A program made the translations under genes and the position numbers. The notes under the pieces were generated by a model that saw only the letters and a program-made list of their open reading frames with translations, ran no database searches and had not been told where the DNA came from. DNA of 64,000 bases, taken from NCBI RefSeq assembly GCF_024362785.1, contig NZ_CP093301.1, forward strand, positions 62,001 to 126,000, read 5' to 3'. Within the stretch, counting starts at the first letter, position 1; each line of letters begins with the position of its first letter. Shown here piece by piece: positions 55,969 to 64,000 of the stretch. The stretch comes from Evansella sp. LMS18. GTDB taxonomy: Bacteria > Bacillota > Bacilli > Bacillales > Salisediminibacteriaceae.

Positions 55969-56541
55969 TTATTCTGCTAACTGGTTTACCAGGCTCGCAG
56001 CTGATACAGGATCCATTCTGCTTAATATCTGTGCTCTGTTGTCAATATTCATTTGCCGCAAGTATCCAGCAGCTTCATCCTCACTCATTTCTTCAAGTAT
56101 GTCTGCTGCTTTTGAGGCTGTCATGCTCTCAAGAGTCCTGACTATGTCTCTTAAATCCTGACGGTTAACGTCCTCTTCAGCTGCCTCCTGATCATCACCA
56201 TGTTCTTCCTCCTGGTTAAGAAGGAGCAATTCTTCTTCAAGCCTCAAGATCTCTTCCTCTTTGCTTTCAAGCTCCATTTCCAGCCTGGCCAATTCCCCGG
56301 CGTAATTCTCATTTTCATGCTCAAGTCTGGCCGTAAGCTCTTCTAAGGTATATTCTTCTTCTAGGATCTCTTCATCAGCATTGATGAATGGCAGGGCAGA
56401 AGCCGCTTCCCTTACTGCTCCACCTACATTAACTCCCATGTAATACATCAGGACACCAGCAAGAATCATAACGAAAACAGCAGGGATGAATATAACTATA
56501 AAAAACCATTGAAATTTGCTCTTTTCCTGATCTTCACTCAT
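55969..56541 (-). CDS. ylxF: MotE-like protein YlxF
   Basis: A 190-residue protein with an N-terminal membrane helix (about 12-34), a long Glu-rich coiled coil (about 60-125), and a C-terminal MotE/FliG-middle-like helical domain (LESMTASKAADILEEMSEDEAAGYLRQM, in two parts, ending SRMDPVSAASLVNQL). The family (MotE/YlxF) occurs between fliJ and fliK. The role is unclear; related MotE in alphaproteobacteria is a chaperone for motor assembly. Confidence 0.88.
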   Translation of the reverse strand: MSEDQEKSKFQWFFIVIFIPAVFVMILAGVLMYYMGVNVGGAVREAASALPFINADEEILEEEYTLEELTARLEHENENYAGELARLEMELESKEEEILRLEEELLLLNQEEEHGDDQEAAEEDVNRQDLRDIVRTLESMTASKAADILEEMSEDEAAGYLRQMNIDNRAQILSRMDPVSAASLVNQLAE

Positions 56542-56556
56542 ACATTCACCCTGTTC

Positions 56557-56991
56557 CTATTTAGAAAACTTCTGTACGGAGATTTCGTCGAGGAATTGGT
56601 TTTCCTGTTTTTTCGCTTCCTCAATAAAGGCTTCGTACTTTTTTTCTTTCATTTTTTCAAACTTCCTGACGTCTACAGCGGTTATATTCAGCCGAATCTG
56701 CTTTTTATTCATCAGATCCCTCGCCCGCTGGGTATCAATCTGCAGCTTGTCGATTCTCTGCTGCATAAATCGAAGAGATTCCTGTATATACTGTATAGTC
56801 GCAACAGGGATACCGCCGGAAAGTTTATCCTCATAAGAAGCCAGCATATCTTCTTTCTGCTTCAGGAGATGATAAAGTTCTGTGGCGGTTTCTTCGAATT
56901 GCTTTATCGCCTGTTCATAAGCTGCCTGTGCTTCTGCTTGTTCATGTTCTTTCACTTCAAGTACTTTTTGCAGGGTGTATTGAAATCCCAT
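56557..56991 (-). CDS. fliJ: Flagellar export chaperone FliJ
   Basis: A 144-residue antiparallel coiled coil with no membrane segment (FQYTLQKVLEVKEHEQAEAQ at the start). FliJ acts as the central stalk of the FliI ATPase and escorts chaperones. The start overlaps the fliI stop (TAATG) and has GGAGGGG upstream. Confidence 0.93.
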   Translation of the reverse strand: MGFQYTLQKVLEVKEHEQAEAQAAYEQAIKQFEETATELYHLLKQKEDMLASYEDKLSGGIPVATIQYIQESLRFMQQRIDKLQIDTQRARDLMNKKQIRLNITAVDVRKFEKMKEKKYEAFIEEAKKQENQFLDEISVQKFSK

Positions 56992-58310
56992 TAAAGAACC
57001 CCTCCCCCAAAGCGGCTGATTAAGTCGTTAACAGCAGCATCGTATTCTACATTTTCCCCGGTATTCTGTTTTATGTAATTAATAAGTTCAGGGTATTTAC
57101 TGATTGCCTCATCTACTTCCCGGTTAGTCCCCCGCTTATATGCCCCGATACTAATCAAATCTTCAGAATCTGTATATACTGCAAGGGCGTTTCTGAAGCG
57201 GTCTGCTGCCTTTCGGTGGTCTTCACTTACAATATCGTTCATGATCCTGCTGATACTATTCAGTACATTGATTGCAGGAAACTGCCCTTTATTTGCGAGT
57301 TTCCTGTCTAGCACAAGGTGGCCATCCAATATTCCTCTTACGGTATCAGCGATGGGTTCATTTAAGTCGTCTCCATCAACTAAAACTGTATAAAATGCTG
57401 TAATTGAGCCGGCTTCGTCGGTTCCGCTCCGTTCAAGGAGCTTTGGCAAAAGACCGAATACTGAAGGGGTGTATCCTTTAGTGGTGGGAGGCTCTCCCAC
57501 AGCCAGGCCTATTTCACGCTGGGCCATAGCAACTCTTGTAACAGAATCCATTAACAAAGTTACCGATAGTCCCTGGCTCCGATAAAACTCCGCAATGGCG
57601 GTTGCTGTCATTGCCCCTTTAATTCTCATCAATGCAGGCTGGTCAGAAGTCGCCACGACTACCACGGAATTTTTCAGACCTTCAGGTCCGAGATCCCTCT
57701 CAACAAAATCCCTTACTTCCCTGCCCCTTTCTCCAATCAGAGCAATTACATTGATGTCAGCTGCTGACTTCCTGGCTATCATCGCCATTAATGTACTTTT
57801 ACCAACACCGCTTCCGGCAAAAATCCCTACCCTTTGCCCCTTGCCGACAGTGAACAGCCCATCGATCACCCTTATTCCTAAACTTAACGGTTCATGGATA
57901 CGCGGGCGTTTCAGAGGGTTTGGAGGAGTGTTTTCTGTAGGGAAAGGAATTAATCCTGTGTCCTGGAAACCATCGTCCAGCGGCCTGCCAAGACCATCAA
58001 GGACCTTGCCTGTCAAATTCGTTCCCACTTTAATCTCCAAAGGTTTCTTAGAAGCTTCCACTAAACTCCCTGGAGAGATCTGGTCAATTCTGTCAAACGG
58101 CATGAGCAATACTTTTTCATTACGGAAGCCTACGACCTCCACCATAATTCTTCTACCCGATGCTCCTTCGGCATGTATATAGCAAACTTCCCCGACAGAA
58201 ACCTTAGGCCCTTTAGATTCAATCATCAGGCCGACAACCTGAGTAACCTTACCGTATTGTTTATAAGGGTCTGCCTTTTTAACCTCTTCAATAAGACTGC
58301 TGAAGTTCAT
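56991..58310 (-). CDS. fliI: Flagellar export ATPase FliI
   Basis: A 439-residue F1-beta-like ATPase that powers early steps of flagellar protein export. Walker A is IFAGSGVGKSTLMAM, then ALIGERGREVRDFVE and Walker B VTLLMDSVTRVAMAQREIG, and PSVFGLLPKLLERSG. The ATG overlaps the fliH stop by four bases. Confidence 0.97.
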   Translation of the reverse strand: MNFSSLIEEVKKADPYKQYGKVTQVVGLMIESKGPKVSVGEVCYIHAEGASGRRIMVEVVGFRNEKVLLMPFDRIDQISPGSLVEASKKPLEIKVGTNLTGKVLDGLGRPLDDGFQDTGLIPFPTENTPPNPLKRPRIHEPLSLGIRVIDGLFTVGKGQRVGIFAGSGVGKSTLMAMIARKSAADINVIALIGERGREVRDFVERDLGPEGLKNSVVVVATSDQPALMRIKGAMTATAIAEFYRSQGLSVTLLMDSVTRVAMAQREIGLAVGEPPTTKGYTPSVFGLLPKLLERSGTDEAGSITAFYTVLVDGDDLNEPIADTVRGILDGHLVLDRKLANKGQFPAINVLNSISRIMNDIVSEDHRKAADRFRNALAVYTDSEDLISIGAYKRGTNREVDEAISKYPELINYIKQNTGENVEYDAAVNDLISRFGGGVL

Positions 58311-59095
58311 TGGCCGCTACCTTCTTTAAGCTTCTCCTGCAATGTCATCTTGATTTCTTTCAGCTGACTGTCTACACCTGCATCGACACGGCCGTATGGG
58401 GTTTCAATCACACAATCGTTTTCGCCGATGCCTGCCTCCGGGTAAATATAAAGTTCCCTTGTATGAAGAGCAATTTGCTGCAGCTCGTCCTTATGATGAA
58501 GAACATTTTCATATTTTTCTGGATGGATAAATATTGTTATTTCTTCGTGGCTCCTCACTTCTTTTACAGCTTCTTTAATAAGGTAAATCCATGCTTCGCC
58601 GGATTTCTCCAATGTTTCCCCTATTATTTTTTCTGCTACGCCCATGGAAAGCTCAAGCATGACGGGTTCTGCCTTCTCCAGGTGGGAAAAGTAATCTTCT
58701 TTAGCTTTTCTCACGAGATCTCGGGCTTTTCGTATTTCCTTTTCATACTGGTTTCTACCTTCCAGTTGTCCAGCTTCATACCCTTGCTGCCAGCCTTTCA
58801 TCTCCGCTTCCTGGAAGATCTGTTCAGCCTCGGATCTGATTTTTTCTTCCTGCTTCAGAAGCTCGTTTTCCAGAAGTTCCGCCTGCCTTTTCGCATCCTG
58901 GATAATTTCCTCAGCTGCCTTTCTCGCGTCTTCCTCAAGCACTGTCCGTTCATTATAGTGAACATTTTTGCCTGATTGTGCCACGGATCCTCTGTTATCC
59001 TGGGCTTTCTCCCGCTGGCCATACATCCGCAGTTTAATCACTTTTTCTCCATGGCCAGAGACGATTGCATTAGTTGACTTTATTAATTTAGACAA
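58307..59095 (-). CDS. fliH: Flagellar export regulator FliH
   Basis: About 262 residues; a dimeric regulator that holds FliI and links it to the C ring. The centre is a long coiled coil with ARKAAEEIIQDAKRQAE and a GxxxG-like KGWQQGYEAGQLEGRNQ run; the C-terminal domain has ELSMGVAEKIIGE and GENDCVIETPYGRVDAGVDSQL (split in relatives). Start choice: GGAGGAG directly abuts an ATG at 59104 but is nine bases before a TTG at 59095, which is preferred. It overlaps the end of fliG. Confidence 0.92.
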   Translation of the reverse strand: MSKLIKSTNAIVSGHGEKVIKLRMYGQREKAQDNRGSVAQSGKNVHYNERTVLEEDARKAAEEIIQDAKRQAELLENELLKQEEKIRSEAEQIFQEAEMKGWQQGYEAGQLEGRNQYEKEIRKARDLVRKAKEDYFSHLEKAEPVMLELSMGVAEKIIGETLEKSGEAWIYLIKEAVKEVRSHEEITIFIHPEKYENVLHHKDELQQIALHTRELYIYPEAGIGENDCVIETPYGRVDAGVDSQLKEIKMTLQEKLKEGSGQ

Positions 59096-60098
59096 TAATA
59101 TCATCTCCTCCGCCGCGGGCAATAATGATCTCACCAGCTTCTTCCAGTCTTCTTATTACGGAGACAATTCTCGTCTGTGCCTCCTCAACATCCCGGAGCC
59201 GGACAGGACCCATAAATTCCATTTCCTCTTTAAACGTGTCTGCCATACGCTGGGACATATTTTTAAAGACAATTTCCTTCACTTCGTCACTGGAAACCTT
59301 AAGGGAAAGCTGGAGATCTTCATTTTCCACATCTCTGATTACTCTTTGTATGGACCTGTTATCAAGAGTGACAATGTCTTCAAATACGAACATGCGCTTT
59401 TTAATTTCTTCAGCCAGTTCCGGATCCTGAATCTCGAGAGAATCCAGAATGGTTCTTTCTGTACTTCTGTCCACTTTGTTAAGGACTTCGACTACCGACT
59501 CGATGCCTCCCGCCTGAGTGAAGTCATGAGTTACCGTGGCGGACAGCTTTTTCTCCAGGATATTCTCCACCTCACTGATGATCTCGGGTGAAGTACTGTC
59601 CATCAGAGCAATTCGCTTTGCTACATCTGCCTGCACTTCCTGGGGGAGTGAAGATAATATCTGCCCGGACTGCTCACTTTCCAAATAGGAAAGTATGAGA
59701 GCGATTGTCTGAGGATGTTCACTCTGGATGAAATTGAGAATTTGCCCAGGGTCAGCTTTTCGGGCGAAATCAAAGGGCCTGACCTGCAGTGAGGAAGTAA
59801 GCCGGTTGATGACTTCCATCGCTTCTTCCGTCCCCAGTGCTTTCTCAAGTACATCTTTTGCGTAGCCGATGCCTCCCTGTGATATATAATCCTGAGCCTG
59901 CGCCAGCTGGTGGAATTGTTCTACGATTTCTTCTTTTGTGGAAGAATCCACTTTTCTTACGCCGGCTATTTCAAGTGTCAGCTTTTCAATCTCTTCTTCA
60001 GTCAGATGCTTATATACTTGAGCTGATACATCCGGCCCCATGGATATTAGTAATATTGCAGCTTTCTCAGCACCGGAAAGCTGTTTTCTTTTAGCCAT
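59088..60098 (-). CDS. fliG: Flagellar motor switch protein FliG
   Basis: A 336-residue C-ring protein contacting FliF, FliM and the stators. N-terminal SGAEKAAILLISMGPDVSAQVYKHL, middle EHPQTIALILSYLES, and a C-terminal torque helix with NVENEDLQLSLKVSSDEVKEIVFKNMS (in two halves), where charged residues interact with MotA. GGGGGGAAGG precedes the ATG at 60098; the upstream frame overlaps fliF and is rejected. Confidence 0.97.
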   Translation of the reverse strand: MAKRKQLSGAEKAAILLISMGPDVSAQVYKHLTEEEIEKLTLEIAGVRKVDSSTKEEIVEQFHQLAQAQDYISQGGIGYAKDVLEKALGTEEAMEVINRLTSSLQVRPFDFARKADPGQILNFIQSEHPQTIALILSYLESEQSGQILSSLPQEVQADVAKRIALMDSTSPEIISEVENILEKKLSATVTHDFTQAGGIESVVEVLNKVDRSTERTILDSLEIQDPELAEEIKKRMFVFEDIVTLDNRSIQRVIRDVENEDLQLSLKVSSDEVKEIVFKNMSQRMADTFKEEMEFMGPVRLRDVEEAQTRIVSVIRRLEEAGEIIIARGGGDDIIV

Positions 60099-60111
60099 TT
60101 TCCTTCCCCCC

Positions 60112-61698
60112 CTAATCCTCTGAAAGCCATGTTCTGACCAGCTTAGAGAATTCTTCAGGTTTTTCCTTCGCCAGTTTTTCCAGCTGGCGCTTACGTGCTT
60201 TTCCTTCTGTTTCCCTTTCTCCATCAATTTCCGGAACCTGGAAGGTAACTGTATCTTCTTCCTCTTCAAACTCAGTCTCTGCTGCTGAACGTTTCTTTCT
60301 GAATAAAAGGAACAAGAGCAGGACTATAAGAAGAACAAGGAAAATAACCGCGTATAACCAGTATTGAGACGAAGACTGTTCAGGCTGCTCAAAATCCGCT
60401 CTGCCGAAAAACTGCTGAGAAGATACGAATATCCTTTCTTCAATATCTTCCTGTCCCCAGTCAGAAGAGTATTCACTATCAATAGAGGTTCTGACAATCT
60501 GGCCGAGTATTTGCTGAATATCATTAAGTCTTTCCGGAGGGAGGGTTAACTGATCTTCCGGATCCGGTGGTTCAACCATGACCTGAATTCCAATGTCTCT
60601 TATTTTATACGGGCTTTCTACAATATCTCTCTGTATCCGGTTCACTTCATCATTGATCCGTTCTTCAATACGCTCATAATCTCCAGAGCCAGCTCCAAAA
60701 GCCCCGGGATATCCTGGGATATCAGTTTCCCCTGTGCCAGGTACTCCTCCTTCAGGCACTTCCTCCCCGGTGTATGTTTCTGTAATCCGCTCAACACTCA
60801 AAGAGATACCTGACATACTTTCTTCATCTACAGGGGTTACAAGCTGCTCCTGTCTGTTCTCCTGGGTGAAATCAAGATCGGTTGAGACAGCAACAACTAC
60901 TTTGTCATGCCCTATGATCGTACCGAGCATTTGCTGTACCTGGCGCTGCAGGTCTTTTTCAATATCCCTCTGTATCTTCCTTTGCTGCTCGTACACCGAA
61001 AGTGCAGTCGCCATGTCAGGGGCTTCGTTTAGCTCAAGATACTGGAAGTTCTGATCCATTATCACAATATTTTCCACAGGAAGATTAGGTACACTTCTGG
61101 AGACCAGATGATGAAGAGCACGAATAGCTTTTTGATCAAGCTGATAACCGGGCTGCAGCGTCAGAAGAACAGAGGCGGTAGCCTGATTGGGCTCATCTGA
61201 CAGCCAGATACTCTCTTCGGGCATAGTGACCATTACCTGTGAAGCCTGTACGCCATCTATATTGCGTATCAGGTCTTCAATGGATGTCTGGATTGCTGCT
61301 CTCTCGAGGAGATTGAATTCGTTTTCAGTGGTACCAAAACCCATATTCTCGCTGAAGGTGGAATAATCGATTCTCCCTGTACGAGGTATCCCTTCAGCTG
61401 CAAGAGTTACCTTCAGGTCATCGACCATTCCTTCGGGTACTGAAATGGCCGTACCGTCCCGGTTAACTTCTGTAGGTATACCTCTGCTGTCAAGTGTCGC
61501 TTTAATCTCTCCTGTTTCCTGCACAGTGAGATTGGTATATAAAGGAACATAGCTCGTCCTGGAACCAGACCACATGAATACCAGAAGCAGAAGCAGCATG
61601 ATAAGGAAAGCAGAAACGATCATGATCCTTTGATTTTTCGATCTGCCCCGCCAGGTTTCGATTGTTTTGTTTTTATAATGCGTTAACTTTTCGTTCAT
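60112..61698 (-). CDS. fliF: Flagellar MS-ring protein FliF
   Basis: A 528-residue ring protein with two membrane helices (about 25-45 and 425-445) and a periplasm-side ring-building region. YSTFSENMGFGTTENEF and RAIRALHHLVSRSVPNL-like AIRALHHLVSRSVPNLPVEN are signatures; the C-terminal tail with LVRTWLSED binds FliG. The ATG at 61698 has GGGAGGAG upstream. The gap to fliE is unusually long (181 bp) and holds promoter-like sites. Confidence 0.96.
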   Translation of the reverse strand: MNEKLTHYKNKTIETWRGRSKNQRIMIVSAFLIMLLLLLVFMWSGSRTSYVPLYTNLTVQETGEIKATLDSRGIPTEVNRDGTAISVPEGMVDDLKVTLAAEGIPRTGRIDYSTFSENMGFGTTENEFNLLERAAIQTSIEDLIRNIDGVQASQVMVTMPEESIWLSDEPNQATASVLLTLQPGYQLDQKAIRALHHLVSRSVPNLPVENIVIMDQNFQYLELNEAPDMATALSVYEQQRKIQRDIEKDLQRQVQQMLGTIIGHDKVVVAVSTDLDFTQENRQEQLVTPVDEESMSGISLSVERITETYTGEEVPEGGVPGTGETDIPGYPGAFGAGSGDYERIEERINDEVNRIQRDIVESPYKIRDIGIQVMVEPPDPEDQLTLPPERLNDIQQILGQIVRTSIDSEYSSDWGQEDIEERIFVSSQQFFGRADFEQPEQSSSQYWLYAVIFLVLLIVLLLFLLFRKKRSAAETEFEEEEDTVTFQVPEIDGERETEGKARKRQLEKLAKEKPEEFSKLVRTWLSED

Positions 61699-61739
61699 GT
61701 CTCCTCCCAATTGCCTTGCCACTATGCGTTTAATTACAA

Positions 61740-61768
61740 ATTTTAACTATTTTATTTTTCATTGTTAA
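61740..61768 (-). promoter_or_regulatory. Sigma A-like promoter ahead of fliF
   Basis: TTAACA (61768-61763), a spacer of 17, and TAAAAT (61745-61740) on the minus strand, five of six matches at each box. Transcription from it would start about 35 bases before the fliF ATG. The surrounding DNA is very AT-rich, which makes chance matches more likely. Confidence 0.4.
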
Positions 61769-61791
61769 AATTATTTTTTTCTGGCCGATAT
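61766..61791 (+). promoter_or_regulatory. SigD-like promoter on the plus strand
   Basis: TAAA (61766-61769), 14 bases, and a perfect GCCGATAT (61784-61791) on the plus strand match the sigma D pattern TAAA-N15-GCCGATAT except for one base of spacing. It would drive transcription antisense to fliE, flgC and flgB. No plus-strand gene follows. Its -35 overlaps the -35 of the fliF promoter candidate. Confidence 0.4.
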
Positions 61792-61879
61792 TTAAAACAG
61801 CCCCCAAAAAAATTAATATAAATGCGAAATTAATAAAAAATAAAGGTTTTAAAGTTAAAAATCACGGGTAAGTAAGTTA

Positions 61880-62188
61880 TCATACTTGCATTCTCATGAT
61901 TTCCTGATAGGCTTCAATAGCTTTATTACGGACTTCAACCGTCGTCTGCAGGGAGATGCTGGCTTTCTGGGCAGTAATCATAACATCATGCAGGTCAATA
62001 TCTTCACCTCGGGCAACTTTTTCAGTTACTTTGGCCGATGCAGACTGAGCCTCATTAACTTCCTTTATTGCATCATTCAGCCAGGTTTTGAAGGTTTGCT
62101 GTGCTTCACCTGATGTCCTGAAGCTGGTGCCGGAGGATGAAGGTTTCATAATTGAGTTTAAATGGGTTACATAACTGGTTTCCAACAT
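61880..62188 (-). CDS. fliE: Flagellar hook-basal body protein FliE
   Basis: A 102-residue rod-base protein that joins the MS ring to the rod. The C-terminal motif is DLHDVMITAQKASISLQTTVEVRNKAIEAYQEIMRMQV (seen in two halves), typical of FliE. The SD AAAGGGG lies in a small palindrome AGGGGTTCCCCT directly before the ATG, which could partly hide it. It is 26 bases after flgC. Confidence 0.94.
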   Translation of the reverse strand: MLETSYVTHLNSIMKPSSSGTSFRTSGEAQQTFKTWLNDAIKEVNEAQSASAKVTEKVARGEDIDLHDVMITAQKASISLQTTVEVRNKAIEAYQEIMRMQV

Positions 62189-62213
62189 AGGGGAACCCCT
62201 TTCTTATTTTATA

Positions 62214-62669
62214 TTATCTGCCGATTTCCAGTGCTTTAAGGAGCATGTTTTTATGTGCATCAAATGCTGTGACATTTGCTTCGTAGGATCTGGTCGCACC
62301 CATTAAATCTATCATCTCTTTAAGGGGATCCACATTCGGAAGTTCTACATACCCTTCTTCATTCGCATCCGGGTGTTCCGGCTGATATACAAGTTTAAAG
62401 GGAGACTGGTCTTCAATTACCCTGCTGATTTTCACACCGGTCCCTCTGCCAGCAGCATCACCCATCGCCTTACTAAGGAAGGAATTAAAGGAAGGTTGCC
62501 CGCCAGGCTCCATGACAACCATTCTGCGTCTGTATGGCTCCCATTCACCGTCGACCAGCCGGGAACGCGTTGTATCGCCATTGGCCATATTTGAAGACGC
62601 TGTGTCCATTCTGAATCTCTGGGCTGTTAAAGCTGACGCGGATATATTCATTCCGTTAAATATGCTCAT
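62214..62669 (-). CDS. flgC: Flagellar proximal rod protein FlgC
   Basis: A 151-residue rod protein. N-terminal FNGMNISASALTAQRFRMDTASSNMAN and C-terminal MIDLMGATRSYEANVTAFDAHKNMLLKALEI (each in halves) are signatures. SD GGGGAGG precedes the ATG, six bases after flgB. Confidence 0.96.
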   Translation of the reverse strand: MSIFNGMNISASALTAQRFRMDTASSNMANGDTTRSRLVDGEWEPYRRRMVVMEPGGQPSFNSFLSKAMGDAAGRGTGVKISRVIEDQSPFKLVYQPEHPDANEEGYVELPNVDPLKEMIDLMGATRSYEANVTAFDAHKNMLLKALEIGR

Positions 62670-62675
62670 TATGTA

Positions 62676-63080
62676 TTACCTCCCCTGGCCAAGGACTGTT
62701 CTGATACTGTTGTAACGCCCATTCAGCCTGTCAATCAGTGTGTTATAGTATATCTGGTTTTTAGCAAGTTCAGCCATTTCTGTATCCATATCCACATTAT
62801 TGCCGTTATGGTTGTATTGAGTGTTGTTCCTCGTTACAACACGTACTTTTTCATTTTCATTACCGTCTCTGAACTGGACATGGCGCGGGTCCGTGCGGTA
62901 AGCCTCCAGTTTTGCTGTATTTACCGCATTACTCAATTCATGGCTGAAGACCGCTTTCTTCGCCTTATAATTTGGTGTGTCAGCATTTGCAATATTTCCG
63001 GCAATGGTACTCTGTCTCACTGTTGAGGCAGATAGAGCATTCTGTAGCAGACTGTTAACCGAATTATTTAAAAGATTCAT
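62676..63080 (-). CDS. flgB: Flagellar proximal rod protein FlgB
   Basis: A 134-residue rod protein, the first gene of the fla/che operon. The motif STVRQSTIAGNIANADTPNYKAKK and a C-terminal helix with MAELAKNQIYYNTLIDRLNGR are typical. SD GGAGGAAG precedes the ATG. A ~430-bp non-coding region separates it from codY. Confidence 0.96.
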   Translation of the reverse strand: MNLLNNSVNSLLQNALSASTVRQSTIAGNIANADTPNYKAKKAVFSHELSNAVNTAKLEAYRTDPRHVQFRDGNENEKVRVVTRNNTQYNHNGNNVDMDTEMAELAKNQIYYNTLIDRLNGRYNSIRTVLGQGR

Positions 63081-63437
63081 CGTCTTCCTCCAACCTGCGA
63101 ATTCTGTCTATACATATTTGACAAAAAGTGCTTATATCCTCCAGGGATACCCCATTAATTATGTTTTTCACATTTTTCACGCATATTAATTTTATATAAA
63201 ATGGCAGCGATTGTCTAACGGTCCCGAAAATTGGCAGGATGTATATATAAAAGACCTACTCCCTCTTAATGATATAGTCACAGGAATTTCCCATCAGGTA
63301 ATATGTCAATTCGTTTATTTACTCCTTGACTTGTAAATATATTCCTTATTTGTTTTATTATGCTTTTTTGTTATTTTAGTGATATAGAATTCAAAACTAC
63401 GAACAAACTAAATCTGGGTTAAGATGTCACGCAAAAA
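63081..63437 (-). promoter_or_regulatory. Upstream region of the fla/che operon
   Basis: No gene is seen. In B. subtilis sigma A and sigma D promoters and CodY/SwrA/DegU sites lie here. This stretch has TTGACA on the minus strand at about 63311-63306 without a good -10 at normal spacing. AATTTTCGGGACCGT at 63232-63218 matches the CodY box AATTTTCWGAAAATT at ten of fifteen positions. A sigma D-like TAAA...CCTGATGG is poor. The region is AT-rich and the exact promoter could not be fixed. Confidence 0.35.
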
Positions 63438-63440
63438 CTA

Positions 63441-63487
63441 AAGCACCCCTGGTTACAGAAGAATACTTCTGATACCAGGGGTGCTGT
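63441..63487 (-). terminator. Terminator after codY
   Basis: AGCACCCCTGGT and ACCAGGGGTGCT form a long stem around a ~20-base loop that itself contains AGAAG/CTTCT. On the minus strand it is followed by TTAGTTTTT, on the plus strand by GTTTTTATT. It ends the codY operon before flgB. Confidence 0.88.
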
Positions 63488-63508
63488 TTTTATTAAGGAA
63501 ATCTTCCT

Positions 63509-64000
63509 TTAGCTTTTAATTTTATCTAATTCTTTCAGGAACTTATTATTAAGTACTTTAATGTAAGTACCTTTCATTCCTAAGGAACGTGACTCTATCA
63601 CGCCAGCACTTTCAAGCTTTCTCAATGCATTAACGATTACTGAACGTGTGATTCCCACCCTGTCCGCAATCTTACTTGCGACAAGAAGGCCTTCATTTCC
63701 GTCAAGTTCCTCAAAGATATGTTCCACAGCTTCAAGCTCACTGTAAGATAAGGAGCTGATTGCCATCTGTACAACTGCTTTACTTCTTGCTTCCTGTTCG
63801 ATTTCTTCCGTCTTCTCATGAAGAATTTCCATACCTACCACTGTTGCTCCGTACTCCGCTAAAAGGAGATCATCGTCATCAAATGTATCTTCCAGACGTG
63901 CAAGAATTAACGTACCGAGACGCTGTCCGCCACCTTGGATTGGAACGATTGTAGTTAAACCTTCTGCGAAAAGGTCTTTGTTTTCCACAGGGAATGCAGT
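63509..64000 (-). CDS. codY: GTP- and branched-chain-amino-acid-sensing repressor CodY, C-terminal part
   Basis: The last 163 residues of CodY; the N-terminal GAF sensor half lies beyond the window. The visible part begins [21 protein letters not shown] and contains the winged helix with [44 protein letters not shown] (in sections), including the DNA-binding helix. CodY represses motility, competence and amino acid genes in rich medium, including fla/che in B. subtilis. It is positioned directly upstream of flgB, as usual. Confidence 0.97.
   Translation of the reverse strand, partial: TAFPVENKDLFAEGLTTIVPIQGGGQRLGTLILARLEDTFDDDDLLLAEYGATVVGMEILHEKTEEIEQEARSKAVVQMAISSLSYSELEAVEHIFEELDGNEGLLVASKIADRVGITRSVIVNALRKLESAGVIESRSLGMKGTYIKVLNNKFLKELDKIKS

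Noticed and set aside
1-64000. Mobile elements, phage, CRISPR, tRNA or rRNA genes
   Set aside because: No transposase, integrase, direct-repeat array or structured RNA gene was recognised in any part of the window.

Overview
The window is a continuous 64 kb piece of a spore-forming, flagellated member of the Bacillaceae. This is supported by dipicolinate synthase (dpaA/dpaB), an FtsK/SpoIIIE start, Gram-positive PolC, SigD, CodY, SwrB, FliY and a CheC/CheD adaptation system, all in almost the gene order of the Bacillus subtilis codY-to-spoIIIE region. Acidic proteins and a Bacillaceae-type dispersed repeat fit a salt- or alkali-adapted relative such as Salipaludibacillus or Alteribacter; that genus-level guess is inference only. 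Every convincing protein gene is on the minus strand, so transcription runs from high to low coordinates.

Reading in the direction of transcription: 64000-63509 is the 3' part of codY. From 63080 to about 34955 lies one fla/che supra-operon: flgB flgC fliE, fliF-fliJ, the MotE-like ylxF, fliK, flgD, a TIGR02530-type gene, flgE, flbD/swrD, fliL fliM fliY cheY fliO fliP fliQ fliR flhB flhA flhF flhG cheB cheA cheW cheC cheD sigD, a small unknown gene and swrB. It encodes the basal body, export gate, hook, switch and most of the chemotaxis pathway, and ends with the late-flagellar sigma factor. From 34798 to 25680 are translation and envelope genes: rpsB tsf pyrH frr uppS cdsA dxr rasP proS. polC (25258-20954) follows, then the nusA-infB cluster rimP nusA ylxR ylxQ infB ylxP rbfA truB ribF, then rpsO and pnp. 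From 9655 to 1719 come ylxY, mlpA, ymxH and the dipicolinate/lysine set dpaA dpaB asd dapG dapA, which take aspartate to dihydrodipicolinate and then to the spore core chelator. The window closes with tepA, ylzJ and the first codons of the ftsK/spoIIIE DNA translocase.

The gene content is mostly the conserved core. The unusual material is between genes. Three copies of a ~240 bp imperfect inverted-repeat element (12758-12998, 20424-20670, 25381-25620) lie in the same orientation, and two of them bracket polC. Paired changes in the two arms suggest the fold is conserved. A 7-bp hairpin sits between a strong Shine-Dalgarno and the flbD/swrD start codon. Overlapping divergent promoter-like sites lie in the AT-rich fliE-fliF gap, one a near-consensus SigD motif on the plus strand. 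Structured leaders precede ftsK and pnp, and several rho-independent terminators punctuate the core operons. rnjB (RNase J2), which sits between dapA and tepA in B. subtilis, is absent here. No tRNA or rRNA genes, insertion sequences, prophage or CRISPR arrays were recognised.
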